From Pseudomonas sp. B21-040 (GTDB lineage Bacteria > Pseudomonadota > Gammaproteobacteria > Pseudomonadales > Pseudomonadaceae), in contig NZ_CP087176.1 of assembly GCF_024748695.1 (NCBI RefSeq), forward strand, positions 2,287,501-2,351,500: DNA of 64,000 bases, read 5' to 3'. A program made the translations under genes and the position numbers. The notes below the pieces were generated by a model. The model saw nothing but the letters and a program-made list of their open reading frames with translations, had not been told where the DNA came from and did not search any database. This document shows positions 52,958-62,103 of this stretch, piece after piece. The first letter of the stretch is position 1; every line of letters starts with the position of its first letter.

Positions 52958-53015
52958 AATAGAAAAGCCGCTAAACCAAAAGCACCGCCGATACAGAATT
53001 GATGAGTAGCAATGT

Positions 53016-53933
53016 ATGCCAGCAAAAGTAGTGGTGATAGGCAGCCTGAACATGGACCTGGTAACCCGGGCGCCAAGGTTGCCGCGTGGCGGTGAAACGC
53101 TGATCGGCGAGTCGTTTGCCACGGTTTCCGGTGGCAAGGGGGCCAATCAGGCCGTCGCTGCGGCCCGATTGGGTGCCGAGGTGTCGATGGTCGGTTGCGT
53201 GGGCAACGATGCGTATGGCGCAGAACTGCGCGAGGCGCTGCTGGCCGAGCGTATCGATTGTGATGCAGTCAGTACCGTCGATGACTCCAGCGGCGTGGCG
53301 TTGATCGTAGTCGATGACAACAGTCAAAACGCTATTGTCATTGTCGCGGGTGCCAACGGATCGCTGACGCCGCAAGTCATCGACCGTTTTGACGCCGTGT
53401 TGCAGGCGGCGGATGTGATTATTTGTCAGCTGGAAGTACCGGATGCAACGGTGGGCCATGCCCTCAAGCGGGGGCGTGAGCTGGGCAAGACCGTCATTCT
53501 CAACCCTGCGCCCGCCAGCCGCCCATTGCCGGCTGACTGGTTTGCCGCCATCGATTACCTGATCCCCAACGAAAGCGAAGCTTGCGTCCTGAGTGGTATG
53601 CCGGTGGATTCCCTGGCGTCGGCTGAAGCCGCTGCGACCCGATTGGTTGCCATGGGGGCCGGTAAGGTGATTATCACTTTGGGCGCCCAGGGCTCGTTGT
53701 TCGCCGATGGCTCGCGCCTGGAGCATTTTCCCGCACCGAAGGTGAAGGCAGTCGATACCACGGCCGCCGGGGACACCTTTGTCGGTGGTTTTGCCGCCGC
53801 ATTGGCCGCTGGAAGCAGCGAAGCCGAAGCGATCCGGTTCGGTCAGGTCGCAGCGGCGTTGTCGGTCACCCGGGCTGGCGCACAACCTTCGATTCCCACG
53901 TTGTCTGACGTACAGGCGTTCAAAGCACCATGA
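53016..53933 (+). CDS. rbsK: Ribokinase
   Basis: 305 residues of the PfkB family. GSLNMDLV near 8, [15 protein letters not shown] near 38, [10 protein letters not shown] near 165 and the anion-hole/catalytic [18 protein letters not shown] near 245 with the base Asp. It phosphorylates D-ribose to ribose 5-phosphate. Overlaps rbsD by 4 bases. Confidence 0.94.
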   Translation: MPAKVVVIGSLNMDLVTRAPRLPRGGETLIGESFATVSGGKGANQAVAAARLGAEVSMVGCVGNDAYGAELREALLAERIDCDAVSTVDDSSGVALIVVDDNSQNAIVIVAGANGSLTPQVIDRFDAVLQAADVIICQLEVPDATVGHALKRGRELGKTVILNPAPASRPLPADWFAAIDYLIPNESEACVLSGMPVDSLASAEAAATRLVAMGAGKVIITLGAQGSLFADGSRLEHFPAPKVKAVDTTAAGDTFVGGFAAALAAGSSEAEAIRFGQVAAALSVTRAGAQPSIPTLSDVQAFKAP

Positions 53934-54334
53934 AAAAAACACCGCTGCTCAATATCGCGCTGTCTCGGTTGATCGCCTCCCTGGGGCACGGCGACATGGT
54001 CGTCATCGGCGATGCCGGTCTGCCGGTGCCATCAGGCGTCGAACTGATTGATCTGGCGCTGACTCAAGGGATTCCGGATTTCATCAGTACCTTGAAGGTT
54101 GTGCTGAGCGAAATGCAGGTCGAAAGCCATGTTCTGGCCCAAGAGATCCTGAGCAAGCAGCCGCCAGCATTGAGTGTGCTGGACGAACTGAATGCCGAAG
54201 GTCAGCTGGGTTCGCGCGAGTTGCTCAGTCATGACCAGTTCAAGGTCCTCAGCCGACAGGCACGGGCGATTGTTCGTACAGGAGAATGTGCGCCGTACTG
54301 CAACATCGTGTTGGTGTCGGGAGTGACATTCTAA
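53930..54334 (+). CDS. rbsD: D-ribose pyranase
   Basis: 134 residues. [25 protein letters not shown] carries the conserved His20 and Asp; [12 protein letters not shown] closes the chain. RbsD speeds conversion of ribopyranose, making the furanose available for RbsK. Coupled to rbsK by ATGA. Confidence 0.93.
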   Translation: MKKTPLLNIALSRLIASLGHGDMVVIGDAGLPVPSGVELIDLALTQGIPDFISTLKVVLSEMQVESHVLAQEILSKQPPALSVLDELNAEGQLGSRELLSHDQFKVLSRQARAIVRTGECAPYCNIVLVSGVTF

Positions 54335-54375
54335 CGCTGCCTACATTCGTTTCCCCCAAGCACAAGGAGTGCGAC

Positions 54376-55404
54376 ATGAACCGCTATGCTGAGAAACTGC
54401 ACCATCTGCTCCGGAGTCTGCTGCTTTTGTCCCTGATTACTGCAACGAGCGCCCAGGCGGCGGACAAGATCGACTTGATCATCGACACCGATCCGGGCGC
54501 CGACGATGTGGTCGCTTTGCTGTTCGCCCTGGCATCACCCGAAGAACTGAACATTCGTGCGCTGACCACCGTGGCCGGCAATGTGCGACTGGACAAGACA
54601 TCGCGTAACGCGCGACTGGCTCGTGAATGGGCGGGGCGCGAAGATGTGCCGGTGTATGCAGGAGCGCCGAGGCCCCTGATACGTGCCCCGATCTATGCCG
54701 AGGACATTCATGGCAAGGAAGGGCTGTCGGGTATCACCGTTCATGAGCCGAAGAAAGGCCTGGCTGATGGCAATGCAGTCAATTACCTGATTGATACCTT
54801 GAGGGCTGCCAAGCCCCACAGCATCACCATCGCGATGCTCGGTCCACAGACCAATCTGGCCCTGGCGCTGATCCAGGAACCTGGAATCGTTCAGGGCATC
54901 AAGGAGGTGGTGGTCATGGGTGGTGCGCATTTCAACGGTGGCAACATTACTCCGGTGGCCGAGTTCAACTTGTTCGCCGACCCACAGGCCGCCGAAGTCG
55001 TATTGAAAAGTGGCGTGAAGCTGACCTATCTACCGCTGGACGTGACCCATAAAATCCTCACCAGCGAATCGCGCCTGAAGCAAATTGCCGCGCTGAACAA
55101 CAATGCCAGCAAGCTGGTGGGCGATATTCTCAACGAATACATCAAAGGCGATATGGAGCACTACGGCATTGCGGGTGGCCCAGTGCACGACGCGACCGTC
55201 ATCGCCTACCTGCTCAAGCCCGAACTGTTTAGCGGTCGCTCAGTCAACGTGGTTGTTGATAGTCGCGACGGCCCGACCTTTGGCCAAACCATTGTCGACT
55301 GGTATGACGGACTGAAAGCGCCGAAGAATGCTTTTTGGGTCGAAAGTGGCGACGCTCAGGGTTTCTTCGACTTGCTGACTCAGCGCCTGGCTCGTCTGAA
55401 GTAA
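54376..55404 (+). CDS. Periplasmic nucleoside hydrolase
   Basis: 342 residues from the ATG at 54376 (AAGGAGTGCGAC before it). A signal peptide (LLLLSLITATSAQA) precedes IDTDPGADDVVALLFAL, the calcium-binding DxDxxxDD motif of the IU-nucleoside hydrolases; MLGPQTNLALAL and AEFNLFADPQAAEVVL follow, and the catalytic His is in GGPVHDATVIAYLL. It splits ribonucleosides to base plus ribose outside the cytosol, feeding the ribose importer encoded upstream. Followed by a terminator, so it closes the rbs operon. Confidence 0.9.
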   Translation: MNRYAEKLHHLLRSLLLLSLITATSAQAADKIDLIIDTDPGADDVVALLFALASPEELNIRALTTVAGNVRLDKTSRNARLAREWAGREDVPVYAGAPRPLIRAPIYAEDIHGKEGLSGITVHEPKKGLADGNAVNYLIDTLRAAKPHSITIAMLGPQTNLALALIQEPGIVQGIKEVVVMGGAHFNGGNITPVAEFNLFADPQAAEVVLKSGVKLTYLPLDVTHKILTSESRLKQIAALNNNASKLVGDILNEYIKGDMEHYGIAGGPVHDATVIAYLLKPELFSGRSVNVVVDSRDGPTFGQTIVDWYDGLKAPKNAFWVESGDAQGFFDLLTQRLARLK

Positions 55405-55413
55405 AACCACCCG

Positions 55414-55440
55414 CCCGCAGGTGCCAGCCTGCGGGTTTTA
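55414..55440 (+). terminator. Terminator of the rbs operon
   Basis: CCCGCAGG (55414-55421), 6-base loop, CCTGCGGG (55428-55435), then four T. Confidence 0.85.
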
Positions 55441-55650
55441 CGCCCGTCCTGCCTCTGCCGCGGCCTTTTGGTCCGCCAGGTGTTTTTCGAAAATCTGTTC
55501 GATGAAAGACTGTGCGGCCTCAGTCCCCAAGTCCCTGACGAGCAGGTCGATGCCGATAATGGCGAGTTCTTCCGTACTGCTTGGGCTGTAAGAGCTGTGC
55601 CCGTCTTGCCACTTGGCTTTGATGTCGGCGTCGATGCTTACGGTGGTCAT
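55438..55650 (-). CDS. Small hypothetical protein
   Basis: 70 residues from the ATG at 55650; a GTG at 55716 would add 22 residues. Acidic helical protein ending FIEQIFEKHLADQKAAAEAGRA. Converges on the rbs terminator. No family recognised. Confidence 0.6.
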   Translation of the reverse strand: MTTVSIDADIKAKWQDGHSSYSPSSTEELAIIGIDLLVRDLGTEAAQSFIEQIFEKHLADQKAAAEAGRA

Positions 55651-55783
55651 GATGGCACTCGTTAAGTCGGGAAAGTCTGAATGTCGAGTTAACCATTTTT
55701 GCGCGGTGTTTGGCACTCCGACTTAGGCATGAGGGGAGGGCTATGCGACACTTGGTTTTTGGCGAATTTTCAAGGACCGCGCT

Positions 55784-56089
55784 GTGCAGATCGATTTGAA
55801 CACTCCTGACGGTTTGACCCTTGAGGCGGTGCGCCAGTTATTGGCATCCGCCAGTGACGACGAACACACTCAGTTGCGGGTTACCAAGGGCGGTATCGCC
55901 TACATTTCTTCAGGCGTCGTAGGCGGCACTGATATCGACGGGCTGAGATTTCGGCTGGAGACGTGGGCTAAAGGCTCGGGATATGTAGGCTTGGTCGCAG
56001 CCAGTGACGAGGTCTGGGTCATGCAGATCTTCAATGCGCTGAAAGACAACTGGCCGAACCCACCGTATGACTACATCGACGTTTATTAA
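55784..56089 (+). CDS. Conserved hypothetical protein
   Basis: 101 residues from a GTG after AAGGACCGCGCT. Alternating strand/helix composition, ends DNWPNPPYDYIDVY. Similar small proteins are widespread in Pseudomonas; no function known. Soluble. Confidence 0.68.
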   Translation: MQIDLNTPDGLTLEAVRQLLASASDDEHTQLRVTKGGIAYISSGVVGGTDIDGLRFRLETWAKGSGYVGLVAASDEVWVMQIFNALKDNWPNPPYDYIDVY

Positions 56090-56254
56090 GCGCTATTAAT
56101 ATTCAGTCACGATTGAGTGCTAAAGGGCAGGGCAATGCTCAGGCAAACTCAGCGCTCGTCCGAAATGGGGGCGGGGTGATGGCATTCACCTTGAAACCAA
56201 TCGCCAGAACGGCGGTCGCACGATCTCAGCTTAACTATTGAAAAAGGAGGCTTC

Positions 56255-56575
56255 ATGCCTTGGAAGCTCGCGTCATTGGGTGCCTTGTTGGCCGCTACTC
56301 TGCTGGCAGGTTGCAGCAGCACGTCGCCTGAGTCGGCAACGGACCCTGTAACGACGACTGACACGGGTCATAGCCGCTGTGAAGCAAAGGCTGCCGAATT
56401 CACCCTTGGCAAACCAGCCTCACCGCAACTGCTGGAGCAGGCGCGCACTCGCGCAGGCGCACAGAACGCACGATTCCTGTCGCCTAACGACATGGTGACC
56501 CTGGAGTACCGCTCCGATCGTTTGAACCTGAACACCGATGCCAATCGGGTAGTCACTCGCGTCAACTGCGGCTGA
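56255..56575 (+). CDS. Lipoprotein, I78 peptidase-inhibitor-like
   Basis: 106 residues. Lipobox LAGC (Cys20), then a small domain containing RCEAKAAEFTLGKPASPQLLEQARTRAGAQNARFLSPNDMVTLEYRSDRLNL and ending RVNCG. This is the Inhibitor_I78-like pattern of proteinase-inhibitor lipoproteins in Pseudomonas. AAAAGGAGGCTTC precedes the ATG. Shares a bidirectional terminator with the cold-shock gene. Confidence 0.8.
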   Translation: MPWKLASLGALLAATLLAGCSSTSPESATDPVTTTDTGHSRCEAKAAEFTLGKPASPQLLEQARTRAGAQNARFLSPNDMVTLEYRSDRLNLNTDANRVVTRVNCG

Positions 56576-56601
56576 TCGCACCAGGCTTTTGTTTCGCCCA
56601 T

Positions 56602-56633
56602 AAAAAACCCCGCCACATGGACGGGGTTTTTTT
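56602..56633. terminator. Bidirectional terminator
   Basis: AAAAAACCCCG, short loop, CGGGGTTTTTTT between the convergent lipoprotein and cold-shock genes. Confidence 0.9.
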
Positions 56634-56647
56634 AGTGCGGCTGAAAA

Positions 56648-56860
56648 TTACTCAGCGCGGACTTGTGCAGCTTGCATACCCTTTTGGCCTTTCTCAGCCA
56701 CGAAGGAAACGGTTTGGCCTTCTTTCAGGCTTTTGAAACCGTCGCTTTCGATAGCTTTGAAGTGTACGAACAGGTCGTCACCGCCACCTTGAGGAGTGAT
56801 GAAGCCGAAGCCTTTTTCATCGTTGAACCATTTAACGGTGCCGGTTTGGCGATTAGACAT
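56648..56860 (-). CDS. Cold-shock domain protein (CspA family)
   Basis: 70 residues from the ATG at 56860: [19 protein letters not shown] (RNP1) and [10 protein letters not shown] (RNP2), the standard single cold-shock domain. It binds single-stranded RNA or DNA. GAGATACACC lies before the start. The 292 bases upstream contain a long AT-rich leader with no gene, as usual for csp genes with structured 5' UTRs. Confidence 0.94.
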   Translation of the reverse strand: MSNRQTGTVKWFNDEKGFGFITPQGGGDDLFVHFKAIESDGFKSLKEGQTVSFVAEKGQKGMQAAQVRAE

Positions 56861-57152
56861 GGTGTATCTCCAAGAAACATATATTTTCAGTAGTGCTGTG
56901 CTGCTCAGGCCAACTGGGCACACCCGAGTATCATAGTCGAAATGTTCGCTTTGGGAGCCCCCCGGACGTGCTGTTTGCCTTCATGATGCATGTTTTTCGT
57001 AGCGTCGAATGGCTGGAAGCCCCGGTTTAAGCGGCTTTTCGCTTAAAAAAACGGATGTAAAAAAAGCCATAAAAGCTGCGTAAATAATGTAAATCAAGCG
57101 TTTTTGGGCCATTTCAGGCCCTTGGGTTGCTCAAAAAGAGCTTTGCAAAACC

Positions 57153-57452
57153 TTATTTCTGGACTCTGCACACCGAGATTTCTTTCAGGGCGCGCTGGCC
57201 CAGTTCCTGGCTAGGCGGTGTTTTTTTGTCCATCAGCTGCGCGATTTCTTGCGTGGTGAATTTCTTCTCCAGAACGTCGGCACCGCATGCACAGTGCTTC
57301 TTTGCTTCGGCCGGGTTTACGCTTTGGCTGGCCGCTTTAGTGCAATCTCCCATGTACTGGTCTTTCACGCCGGTTGGCCAGGCGGCGTGTGCACTCAGTG
57401 GCAGTAGCAAGGCCAGCGGGGCGGCGAAGGCTAAAAGACGGATAACGCGCAT
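57153..57452 (-). CDS. Exported cysteine-containing protein, unknown
   Basis: 99 residues with a Sec signal (LLAFAAPLALLLPLSAHA) and a mature part of about 75 residues with four Cys (MGDCTKA, HCACGADVLEKKF, SVCRVQK), probably two disulphides. AAGGAGTTCCTGAC before the ATG. Not recognised by family. Confidence 0.72.
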   Translation of the reverse strand: MRVIRLLAFAAPLALLLPLSAHAAWPTGVKDQYMGDCTKAASQSVNPAEAKKHCACGADVLEKKFTTQEIAQLMDKKTPPSQELGQRALKEISVCRVQK

Positions 57453-57837
57453 GTCAGGAACTCCTTGGGGTGGATAGTCTGTAGCGATTCTCAGCCTATT
57501 TGAGGTGGCCCGTACATCTCAAGTTCACTTTGCGCCCTGGAAAGTGTGGAAATCTTCATTGTCCGAACGCGTACGCATCGACGACCGTTCATCTGTGCTA
57601 GCATGCCACGCTCGGGCGTTTGCAAGCTCCGGATGACCTTCAGTCCCGGTGGCGGCAATTGCGCGAATAACCCTGATTTGAATCCCAGTCACTCTGGTTC
57701 GGTTTTCCGGTTGGCCGCAAGGCTCCTGCCGCTGTAAGGCAGGCGTTCGTCATTGAATGGCCTGGATCGGATCTTGTACTGGCTCATCCCAACCCACGTG
57801 ACCTTTGGTAGGGGTCACCACTAGGAGAGGAGGCGCC
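57453..57837. other. thrS upstream region
   Basis: 385 bases. No gene seen; the strand-ambiguous short frames lack start signals. It should hold the promoter and leader of the thrS operon. Ends in GGAGAGGAGGCGCC, a strong ribosome site for thrS. Confidence 0.5.
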
Positions 57838-59760
57838 ATGCCAACTATTACTCTTCCCGACGGCAGTCAACGTTCATTCGATCACCCGGTTTCCGTAGCC
57901 GAGGTCGCCGCATCCATTGGTGCAGGTCTGGCCAAGGCCACCGTGGCCGGCAAGGTCAATGGCAAGCTGGTCGACGCCAGCGACATCATCGACAGCGATT
58001 CCACGCTGCAAATCATTACGCCAAAGGATGAGGAGGGGCTGGAGATCATTCGCCACTCTTGCGCCCACCTGGTTGGCCACGCGGTCAAGCAGTTGTACCC
58101 GACCGCCAAAATGGTGATCGGGCCGGTCATTGACGAAGGCTTCTATTACGACATCGCCTTCGAGCGTCCTTTTACTCCGGACGACCTGGCCGCCATCGAA
58201 CAGCGCATGCAACAGCTGATCGAAAAAGATTACGACGTGATCAAGAAAGTCACTCCGCGCGCCGAAGTGATCGAAGTGTTCAAGGCCCGCGGTGAAGACT
58301 ACAAACTGCGCCTGGTCGAGGACATGCCGAACGAACAGGCCATGGGTCTGTACTATCACGAAGAGTACGTCGACATGTGCCGCGGTCCGCACGTGCCGAA
58401 CACGCGCTTCCTGAAGTCCTTCAAGCTGACCAAGCTGTCCGGCGCCTACTGGCGTGGCGATGCCAAGAACGAGCAATTGCAGCGCGTTTACGGCACCGCG
58501 TGGGCAGACAAGAAGCAACTGGCGGCTTACATCCAGCGCATCGAAGAAGCTGAAAAGCGTGATCACCGCAAGATCGGCAAGCGCCTGGGCCTGTTCCACA
58601 CCCAGGAAGAGTCGCCGGGCATGGTGTTCTGGCACCCGAACGGCTGGACTCTGTACCAGGTCCTCGAGCAGTACATGCGCAAGGTTCAGCGCGACAACGG
58701 CTACCTGGAGATCAAGACTCCTCAGGTCGTTGACCGCAGCCTGTGGGAGAAATCCGGGCATTGGGCCAACTACGCCGACAACATGTTCACCACCCAGTCG
58801 GAAAACCGCGACTACGCCATCAAGCCGATGAATTGCCCTTGCCACGTGCAAGTGTTCAATCAAGGCCTGAAAAGCTACCGCGAGTTGCCGATGCGCCTGG
58901 CCGAATTCGGTGCCTGCCACCGTAACGAGCCATCGGGTGCGCTGCACGGCATCATGCGTGTGCGTGCGTTCACTCAGGATGACGCCCACATCTTCTGCAC
59001 TGAAGAGCAGATGCAGGCTGAATCCGCAGCGTTCATCAAGCTGACCATGGACGTTTACGCCGATTTCGGCTTTAAAGACGTCGAGATGAAGCTGTCCACT
59101 CGTCCGGAAAAACGCGTTGGTTCCGACGAATTGTGGGATCGCGCCGAAGCTGCATTGGCTGCAGCCCTTGATAGCGCTGGCCTGCCGTACGACTTGCAGC
59201 CGGGCGAAGGTGCGTTCTACGGTCCGAAGATCGAGTTCTCGCTGAAAGATTGCCTCGGTCGCGTCTGGCAGTGTGGTACCCTTCAGCTCGATTTTAACCT
59301 GCCTGTCCGTCTGGGAGCCGAATACGTCTCCGAAGACAACAGTCGCAAGCACCCGGTAATGTTGCACCGGGCGATCCTGGGTTCCTTCGAACGTTTCGTC
59401 GGAATTCTGATCGAGCACTACGAAGGGGCATTCCCCGCGTGGCTGGCGCCGACCCAGGCAGTGATCATGAATATCACTGATAAACAGGCTGATTTCGCCG
59501 CCGAAGTTGAAAAAACTCTCAACGAAAGCGGGTTTCGTGCCAAGTCTGACTTGAGAAATGAAAAGATCGGCTTTAAAATCCGCGAGCATACTTTGCTCAA
59601 GGTTCCCTATCTCTTGGTTATCGGAGATCGGGAAGTCGAGATGCAGACTGTCGCTGTGCGTACTCGTGAAGGTGCTGACCTGGGCTCGATGCCCGTCGCC
59701 CAGTTCGCTGAGTTTCTCGCGCAAGCGGTTTCCCGGCGTGGTCGCCCAGATTCGGAGTAA
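57838..59760 (+). CDS. thrS: Threonyl-tRNA synthetase
   Basis: 640 residues from the ATG at 57838, preceded by GGAGAGGAGGC (the earlier ATG at 57805 is out of place). TGS domain at 1-60, the editing domain with [20 protein letters not shown] near 74 and CRGPHVP near 182, the class II catalytic core ([52 protein letters not shown]) and the anticodon-binding end. It charges tRNA-Thr. Full length. The infC frame starts at its stop. Confidence 0.97.
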   Translation: MPTITLPDGSQRSFDHPVSVAEVAASIGAGLAKATVAGKVNGKLVDASDIIDSDSTLQIITPKDEEGLEIIRHSCAHLVGHAVKQLYPTAKMVIGPVIDEGFYYDIAFERPFTPDDLAAIEQRMQQLIEKDYDVIKKVTPRAEVIEVFKARGEDYKLRLVEDMPNEQAMGLYYHEEYVDMCRGPHVPNTRFLKSFKLTKLSGAYWRGDAKNEQLQRVYGTAWADKKQLAAYIQRIEEAEKRDHRKIGKRLGLFHTQEESPGMVFWHPNGWTLYQVLEQYMRKVQRDNGYLEIKTPQVVDRSLWEKSGHWANYADNMFTTQSENRDYAIKPMNCPCHVQVFNQGLKSYRELPMRLAEFGACHRNEPSGALHGIMRVRAFTQDDAHIFCTEEQMQAESAAFIKLTMDVYADFGFKDVEMKLSTRPEKRVGSDELWDRAEAALAAALDSAGLPYDLQPGEGAFYGPKIEFSLKDCLGRVWQCGTLQLDFNLPVRLGAEYVSEDNSRKHPVMLHRAILGSFERFVGILIEHYEGAFPAWLAPTQAVIMNITDKQADFAAEVEKTLNESGFRAKSDLRNEKIGFKIREHTLLKVPYLLVIGDREVEMQTVAVRTREGADLGSMPVAQFAEFLAQAVSRRGRPDSE

Positions 59761-59762
59761 TT

Positions 59763-60311
59763 ATTATTAAGCGTGAAATGAGACAAGATAAACGAGCTGC
59801 ACCGAAAGCCCCGATCAACGAGAATATCTCGGCACGCGAGGTTCGGTTAATTGGGGCTGAAGGTGAGCAGCTTGGGATTGTGTCAATTGAAGACGCGCTT
59901 CTTAAGGCTGAAGAGGCCAAGCTGGATTTGGTGGAGATTTCCGCCGATGCAGTACCCCCTGTTTGCAAGCTGATGGACTACGGCAAGTCGATCTTCGAGA
60001 AGAAGAAGCAGATTGCTGCGGCCAAGAAAAACCAGAAGCAGATTCAGGTTAAAGAAATCAAGTTTCGTCCAGGGACGGAGGAAGGGGATTACCAGGTAAA
60101 ACTGCGCAACCTGGTACGTTTCCTGAGTGATGGGGACAGGGCCAAGGTATCCTTGCGATTCCGCGGCCGTGAGATGGCCCACCAGGAGCTGGGGATGGAA
60201 CTCCTCAAGCGAGTTGAAGGTGACTTGCTCGAGTACGGTTCGGTCGAACAGCATCCTAAGATGGAAGGACGCCAGCTGATCATGGTCATCGCCCCGAAAA
60301 AGAAGAAGTAA
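59763..60311 (+). CDS. infC: Translation initiation factor IF-3
   Basis: 182 residues if started at the ATT at 59763. Three consecutive in-frame ATT codons (59760, 59763, 59766) follow GGAG at 59754-59757, and no standard start lies upstream of the ATG at 59778, which would drop conserved residues. AUU initiation is the known self-control device of infC. Blocks [71 protein letters not shown] are canonical. Confidence 0.95.
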   Translation: MIKREMRQDKRAAPKAPINENISAREVRLIGAEGEQLGIVSIEDALLKAEEAKLDLVEISADAVPPVCKLMDYGKSIFEKKKQIAAAKKNQKQIQVKEIKFRPGTEEGDYQVKLRNLVRFLSDGDRAKVSLRFRGREMAHQELGMELLKRVEGDLLEYGSVEQHPKMEGRQLIMVIAPKKKK

Positions 60312-60371
60312 TCAACAGGGCACGGCAGGCCTTCTGATTATGTTTATCAACTGAATGCGGAGTATCCGAAC

Positions 60372-60566
60372 ATGCCAAAAATGAAGACCAAAAGTGGTGC
60401 TGCTAAGCGGTTTCTGAAAACTGCTAACGGTATCAAGCACAAGCACGCTTTCAAGAGCCACATCCTGACTAAAATGTCGACCAAGCGTAAGCGTCAACTG
60501 CGCGGTAGCAGCTTGCTGCATCCGTCTGACGTGGCAAAAGTCGAGCGCATGCTGCGCCTTCGTTAA
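60372..60566 (+). CDS. rpmI: Ribosomal protein L35
   Basis: 64 residues: [25 protein letters not shown] then [21 protein letters not shown], a full L35. ATGCGGAGTATCCGAAC precedes the start. Lies between infC and rplT as usual. Confidence 0.97.
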   Translation: MPKMKTKSGAAKRFLKTANGIKHKHAFKSHILTKMSTKRKRQLRGSSLLHPSDVAKVERMLRLR

Positions 60567-60594
60567 TTTTAGTCAAGAATAGAGGAAGTAACTC

Positions 60595-60951
60595 ATGGCT
60601 CGTGTAAAGCGTGGCGTCATTGCCCGTAAACGTCACAAAAAAATTCTGAAACTTGCTAAAGGCTACTACGGCGCTCGCTCGCGCGTATTCCGTGTTGCCA
60701 AGCAAGCGGTAATCAAGGCAGGCCAATACGCCTACCGTGACCGTCGTCAGAAAAAACGTCAGTTCCGCGCTCTGTGGATCGCTCGTATCAACGCTGGTGC
60801 ACGTATCAACGGTCTGTCCTACAGCCGTTTCATCGCCGGCCTGAAAAAAGCGTCCATCGAGATCGACCGTAAGGTTCTGGCTGATCTGGCAGTGAACGAA
60901 AAAGCGGCGTTTGCTGCGATTGTCGAGAAAGCTAAAGCCACCTTGGCTTAA
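60595..60951 (+). CDS. rplT: Ribosomal protein L20
   Basis: 118 residues: [29 protein letters not shown] to the C-terminal domain [21 protein letters not shown]20 also represses this operon in enterics by binding the rpmI leader; no such site is shown here. AGAGGAAGTAACTC precedes the start. Confidence 0.97.
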   Translation: MARVKRGVIARKRHKKILKLAKGYYGARSRVFRVAKQAVIKAGQYAYRDRRQKKRQFRALWIARINAGARINGLSYSRFIAGLKKASIEIDRKVLADLAVNEKAAFAAIVEKAKATLA

Positions 60952-61006
60952 GTACCCCCGACAGTCACCCGGCCTCACCTCTGTGGGGCCAGGTGTTAAA
61001 CGTCAT

Positions 61007-62077
<1,071 letters not shown>

Positions 62078-62103
62078 TCGTAACGAATTCTTAGGAGAGC
62101 AGG

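Noticed and set aside
57874..59724. 616-codon open frame on the minus strand
   Set aside because: Shadow of thrS; no motif, no ribosome site.
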